DNA from: Hyphomicrobiales bacterium
GTDB taxonomy: Bacteria > Pseudomonadota > Alphaproteobacteria > Rhizobiales > Beijerinckiaceae
Direction: 5' to 3'
NCBI GenBank assembly: GCA_016716745.1
Contig: JADJVD010000003.1
Span: 152,001-216,000, forward strand
DNA length: 64,000 nucleotides
The notes beneath the pieces were generated by a model. That model made no database searches. It had not been told where the DNA came from and was given only the letters and a program-made list of their open reading frames with translations. The position numbers and the translations under genes were made by a program. Shown here piece after piece: positions 60,574 through 64,000 of this stretch; position 1 is the first letter of the stretch; the number at the start of each line of letters is the position of its first letter.

Positions 60574-61443
60574 ATGTTTCGATGTGCGCTCGTCGCAATC
60601 GCAGGCGCGGCCGCCGTTCTGGCCGCCGCGCCGATCTCGCCCGCCGCCGTTGCGCAGGAGGCCGCGCCGCGCCGCGTCGAGATCGTCTATGAAGAGCCGA
60701 AAGAGGCCGCTCACCGGCCGATCTACGAGGCCGTGCGCGCAGCCCGCGTTCTGGAGCATTTCCAGCGGGCGATGGCGCCGTTCCGCTTGCCGCGCACGCT
60801 CACCGCGAAGATCGCGGGGTGCGAGGGCGAGGTGAACGCCTCCTACGAGAACGGCGCGATCACCGTCTGCTACGAATATCTCGGCTATGTCGCCGAGGTG
60901 GCGCGCAGTCGTCGCCGGCCGGCCTGGTTGACCGAGAAGGGCGCCATGATGGGGCCGACTCTCGACGTCTTCTTCCACGAGGCGGGCCATGCGCTGTTCG
61001 AGTATCTGCGCATTCCCGTGCTCGGGCGGGAGGAGGACGCGGCCGATCTGATCTCGGCGCTGTCGCTGCTGCATCTGGGGCGCGAGGACGCCGAGCAACT
61101 CATCGGCGGCGTCGCCTTCATGTATCTCGACGAGGCGGGCGTCTCGCCGCGCACGCTGAACTGGCCGCGCCTGCGCCTCATGCGCGCGGCGACTTACGCC
61201 GACGAGCATTCGACGCCATTGCAGCGCAAGTACAATCTGCTGTGTCTCGCCTACGGCTTCGACGCCCGACGCTTCGCTGCGGCGGTCGAGACCGGCGTGC
61301 TGCCGAAGGCGCGCGCCGAGCAATGCGAACTCGAATATCAGCAGGCGCTCTACGCATTCGACAAACTGCTGGCGCCGCATCTCGACCGGGCGCTGGCGGT
61401 CGAGACCTACGGCGCCGACAATCCCGCCGTGAAGGCGCGCTGA
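60574..61443 (+). CDS. DUF4344 secreted metallopeptidase
   Basis: 289 residues. Signal peptide (CALVAIAGAAAVLAAAPISPAAVA), then the DUF4344 domain with a zinc motif HEAGH (His135, Glu136, His139) in DVFFHEAGHALFEYL and an acidic REEDAADLISALSLL region that should give the third ligand. ATG 60574 has a strong GGGAGGG at six bases and is chosen over the ATG at 60547. The natural substrate is unknown. It precedes the caspase-like gene by 177 bases on the same strand. Confidence 0.88.
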   Translation: MFRCALVAIAGAAAVLAAAPISPAAVAQEAAPRRVEIVYEEPKEAAHRPIYEAVRAARVLEHFQRAMAPFRLPRTLTAKIAGCEGEVNASYENGAITVCYEYLGYVAEVARSRRRPAWLTEKGAMMGPTLDVFFHEAGHALFEYLRIPVLGREEDAADLISALSLLHLGREDAEQLIGGVAFMYLDEAGVSPRTLNWPRLRLMRAATYADEHSTPLQRKYNLLCLAYGFDARRFAAAVETGVLPKARAEQCELEYQQALYAFDKLLAPHLDRALAVETYGADNPAVKAR

Positions 61444-61620
61444 GGCCGCGTGCGGGCCGTCGAGCCAGGCTCAGCGCGTGCGCCAACGCACAGCGCGGAC
61501 GAGCGCGCCGTTTATTGTGTGGCAAGCTCACATTCGCATGTGCGCTCGCTCGTCGCTCAACGCAGGGGTCGTGTGGAGGCTGGGATGCGGCGCGGTCGTC
61601 GACCAAGCGCTTGTTCTGCA

Positions 61621-64000
61621 ATGCGTCGTCGGCTCCGGTCGGGCCTTGCGGCGCTGGCCGTCGCGGTTGCGTTCGGATGGGTCGGCGCGGCGCAGGCCGG
61701 CGCGCGCGTCGCGCTCGTCATCGGCAATTCGCATTACGAATCGCTGCCGCCGCTGAAGAACGCCGAGAACGATTCGCGAGCGGTCGCGGACGTGCTGCGC
61801 CAGGCCGGGTTCGACGTCTATTCCGGCGCCGATCTGACGCGATTGAAATTCGACGAGGTGATGCGCCAGTTCTTCCGCGCCGCCAACGGCGCGGACGCGG
61901 CCATCGTCTATTATTCCGGTCATGGCGTGCAGGTCGGCGGGCGCAACTTTCTCGTGCCGACGGACGCCACGCTGTCGACGCCCTACGATATCGAGCAGCA
62001 GACGATCGACGCGGCCGACATGCATCGCTATCTGGCCGCGCATGCGCGCGCGCAGCTCATCTTCCTCGACGCCTGCCGCGACAATCCCTTCAAGATCGAC
62101 AAGTTCTGGATCGCCGACAGTCTCACCCCCGTCGCGCAGACGCGCGGGCTGGCGCGCATCGGCGATTCGGCCGGCGGTTCGAGCCTGCCGGCCAATCCGG
62201 TCACCGGTGCGATCGGCAGTTTGCTCGCCTATTCCACCGAGCCCGGCGCCGTCGCGCTCGACGGAACGGGGATGCTCAGCCCCTACACGACCGCCTTCGT
62301 GAAATATGCGGCGACCGCCAATCTCGAAGTCCGGCAGATGCTGACGATGGTGCGTCGCGACGTGATCCAGCAGACGCAGGGACGGCAGATCCCATGGGAG
62401 AACTCGTCCCTGACCGAGGACGTCTATCTCTTCCGTTCGCCGCCGCCGCCGATCGTGCAGCAGATGGCGCGCGTCGAGGCGGTGGCCGGAAAACCGGGCC
62501 CGATGTTGCTGCCCGAGCCGCGCCAGCCGGGCGGGCGCGACCTGCGGGCGCGCATCGAGACGGCGCCGGACAAGGGCGTCGTCCTGCTCAACGGGCGGCG
62601 GCTGACGACGGGCGACATCGTCTCGGCGAGCGACCTCAGGGCGCTGGTCTACGATCCGGGCGAGGCGCCGGCTGGATCGGTCAGTCTGATGAGTTACGCG
62701 GTGCTGGATTCCTGGGGCCAGAGTTCGCCGGGAGTCGCGGCGATCACGGTGGCGGCGTCGCCGGCGGCGCAGGTCGCCCAGGCGAGCCAGGCGGAGGACG
62801 CGGCGCGCCGGCGCGTGGCCGAGGCGAGCGCCTATCTCAAATCGCTCGACGGCAAGGCCTCGACCGCGACGATCGGCGTCGGCCCGCAACCGCTCGGCCT
62901 GTCGCCGCCGCCGGCCGACAAGGAGGTCGCGGGGCTCGACGTCGTCGTCGCCGCGACGCCCGATTTCGGCAGTCTGCTGATCGGCGACAGGCCGGTGGCC
63001 AAGGGCCAGCGAATCGCGCTGGCGGACGCCTCGCGCCTGGCCTTCCAGCCGCCGGTCGGCAGCGAGAAGCGCTCGGGCCGGCTGGCGCTCGAATTGCCCG
63101 GCGGGCAGGCGGCCGCCGCGGTCGATCTGAAGCCGACGATGGAGGCCTGCGACGCGGAGGCCGGCGCGCCGCTCGATCTGCAGGGCGTCGCGCGCGGCCG
63201 GCTGCCCAATGAGATCGACGCCAAGGCGCTCGAGGATTGCCGCAGCGCGGCCGCCCGGCAGCCCGACGTGGCGCGCTTCCGCTATCAGCTCGGGCGGGCG
63301 CTGATCGCCGCGCGCAAGCCCGCCGAGGCGCGCGATCAGATCGCCGAGGCGGCGCGCCGGCGCCATCTGCGGGCGATCTGGGAGCAGGGCAATTTCGAGG
63401 CCTTCGGCGCCTTCGGCAAGCCGGACCTCGCCAAGGCGGCGGCGCTCTACCAGAGCTGCTCGACCGGCGGCGACCCCTACTGCCTGTTCTCCTACGGCAA
63501 GGCGTTGTTCTACGGGCAGGGGGAGGCCAAGAACGTCTCGCGGGGGCTTGAGCTGATGCTGGGCGCGGCCGAACTCGGTCACACCTACGCGATGAACGAA
63601 ATCGGCTACGTCTTCACCTACGGCCGCAACGTCGAGAAGGACGTCGAGCGCGGGCTGCGCTTCTACGAGGCGGGCGCGGCGCGGGCGGACATCTACTCCT
63701 ACAACAATCTCGGCCTCGTCTATCTGCGCGGCGCGGGACGACCCGCCGATCCGGCGAAGGCGATGGACTATTTCCGCAAGGCGGCCGACGGCGGCCACCC
63801 CTACGCGCCGACCAATATCGGCCGGATGTATCGCGACGGCGTGGGCGTTCAGGCCGACGCGCAGGAGGCGGCGCGCTGGCTCGCGCTCGGGGCCGAGCGC
63901 GGCGACTATTGGGGCGCGCTCGACCGCGGCCGGATCGGCCTGTCGGGCGATCGCGTCGAGGCGACGCGCTATCTCGCGCTGGCGGTGTGGCTGAACAAGC
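61621..64000 (+). CDS. Secreted caspase-like (peptidase C14) protein with Sel1 repeats (partial)
   Basis: At least 793 residues, running off the right edge. Signal peptide (LAALAVAVAFGWVGAAQA), then a caspase-like domain (about 28-260) with catalytic His101 in YYSGHGVQ and Cys152 in FLDACRDNP. A linker region (about 290-510) holds low-complexity Ala-rich segments. From about 560 on come Sel1-like tetratricopeptide repeats (LGRALIAARKPAEARDQIAEA, YGKALFYGQGEAKN, NLGLVYLRGAGRPAD, NIGRMYRDGVGVQAD). Bacterial orthocaspases cleave after basic residues; activity here is predicted from the intact dyad. The Sel1 part probably binds partner proteins in the periplasm. Confidence 0.9.
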   Translation, partial: MRRRLRSGLAALAVAVAFGWVGAAQAGARVALVIGNSHYESLPPLKNAENDSRAVADVLRQAGFDVYSGADLTRLKFDEVMRQFFRAANGADAAIVYYSGHGVQVGGRNFLVPTDATLSTPYDIEQQTIDAADMHRYLAAHARAQLIFLDACRDNPFKIDKFWIADSLTPVAQTRGLARIGDSAGGSSLPANPVTGAIGSLLAYSTEPGAVALDGTGMLSPYTTAFVKYAATANLEVRQMLTMVRRDVIQQTQGRQIPWENSSLTEDVYLFRSPPPPIVQQMARVEAVAGKPGPMLLPEPRQPGGRDLRARIETAPDKGVVLLNGRRLTTGDIVSASDLRALVYDPGEAPAGSVSLMSYAVLDSWGQSSPGVAAITVAASPAAQVAQASQAEDAARRRVAEASAYLKSLDGKASTATIGVGPQPLGLSPPPADKEVAGLDVVVAATPDFGSLLIGDRPVAKGQRIALADASRLAFQPPVGSEKRSGRLALELPGGQAAAAVDLKPTMEACDAEAGAPLDLQGVARGRLPNEIDAKALEDCRSAAARQPDVARFRYQLGRALIAARKPAEARDQIAEAARRRHLRAIWEQGNFEAFGAFGKPDLAKAAALYQSCSTGGDPYCLFSYGKALFYGQGEAKNVSRGLELMLGAAELGHTYAMNEIGYVFTYGRNVEKDVERGLRFYEAGAARADIYSYNNLGLVYLRGAGRPADPAKAMDYFRKAADGGHPYAPTNIGRMYRDGVGVQADAQEAARWLALGAERGDYWGALDRGRIGLSGDRVEATRYLALAVWLNK

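Overview
The window is a high-GC (roughly 70%) stretch of chromosome from an alphaproteobacterium, most likely a member of the Hyphomicrobiales (Rhizobiales). The evidence is gene content: a cellulose operon with a BcsN-type lipoprotein, the 180-kDa NAD-glutamate dehydrogenase GdhZ, the cyclic beta-1,2-glucan exporter NdvA/ChvA, a PrdX-type deacylase, an SDHAF4-like protein, and the block htpX-rsmB-heparinase-purH. A family such as Beijerinckiaceae/Methylocystaceae is plausible but cannot be fixed from the sequence alone. I see no rRNA, tRNA, CRISPR array, prophage or insertion sequence.

Layout. 1-9.9 kb (minus strand): cellulose operon bcsA-bcsB-bcsZ-TPR protein-bcsN, translationally coupled, the last gene cut by the window edge. 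10.0-21.3 kb: a divergent catabolic unit, an M20 peptidase on the minus strand facing a tightly overlapping plus-strand operon (IclR regulator, one-piece 1278-residue oxoprolinase/hydantoinase, five-gene Dpp/Opp-type ABC importer). This looks like uptake and opening of pyroglutamyl, hydantoin or N-acyl-glutamate compounds. 21.4-24.5 kb: small single genes (ThpR, DUF1287, nuclease-fold protein, DUF1232, SDR).

24.5-29.8 kb is a damaged stretch. A roughly 100-bp palindromic repeat is flanked by long pure G/C runs, and purH, a heparinase-family gene and rsmB carry many single-base indels. The pattern (A/T bases replaced by G/C, extra bases in G/C runs) points to poor base calling or assembly rather than gene decay. 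Single frameshifts in bcsN and lysC probably share that cause.

29.9-46.4 kb: housekeeping and stress genes (htpX, SDHAF4-like, gdhZ, htpG, PrdX, ppa, SDR, nitronate monooxygenase, a lipoprotein L,D-transpeptidase, accA). 46.5-54.6 kb: 3-oxo-tetronate kinase coupled to a predicted ETF-beta lysine methyltransferase, a penicillin-acylase-family hydrolase without a signal peptide, ndvA, and a fused shikimate kinase/3-dehydroquinate synthase. 54.7-57.3 kb: xerD and xerC on opposite strands with an IHF/HU-like gene between them. 57.4-64 kb: DUF3088, GNAT, ubiG, lysC, a DUF4344 metallopeptidase, and a secreted caspase-like protein with Sel1 repeats that runs off the right edge.

No wholly novel system is evident. 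The most interesting items are the M20/IclR/oxoprolinase/Dpp unit, the xerD-IHF-xerC arrangement, a five-copy repeat with an exact 15-bp period at 39.97-40.04 kb, a BcsA PilZ domain lacking the first arginine of its c-di-GMP motif, and the secreted caspase-Sel1 protein.
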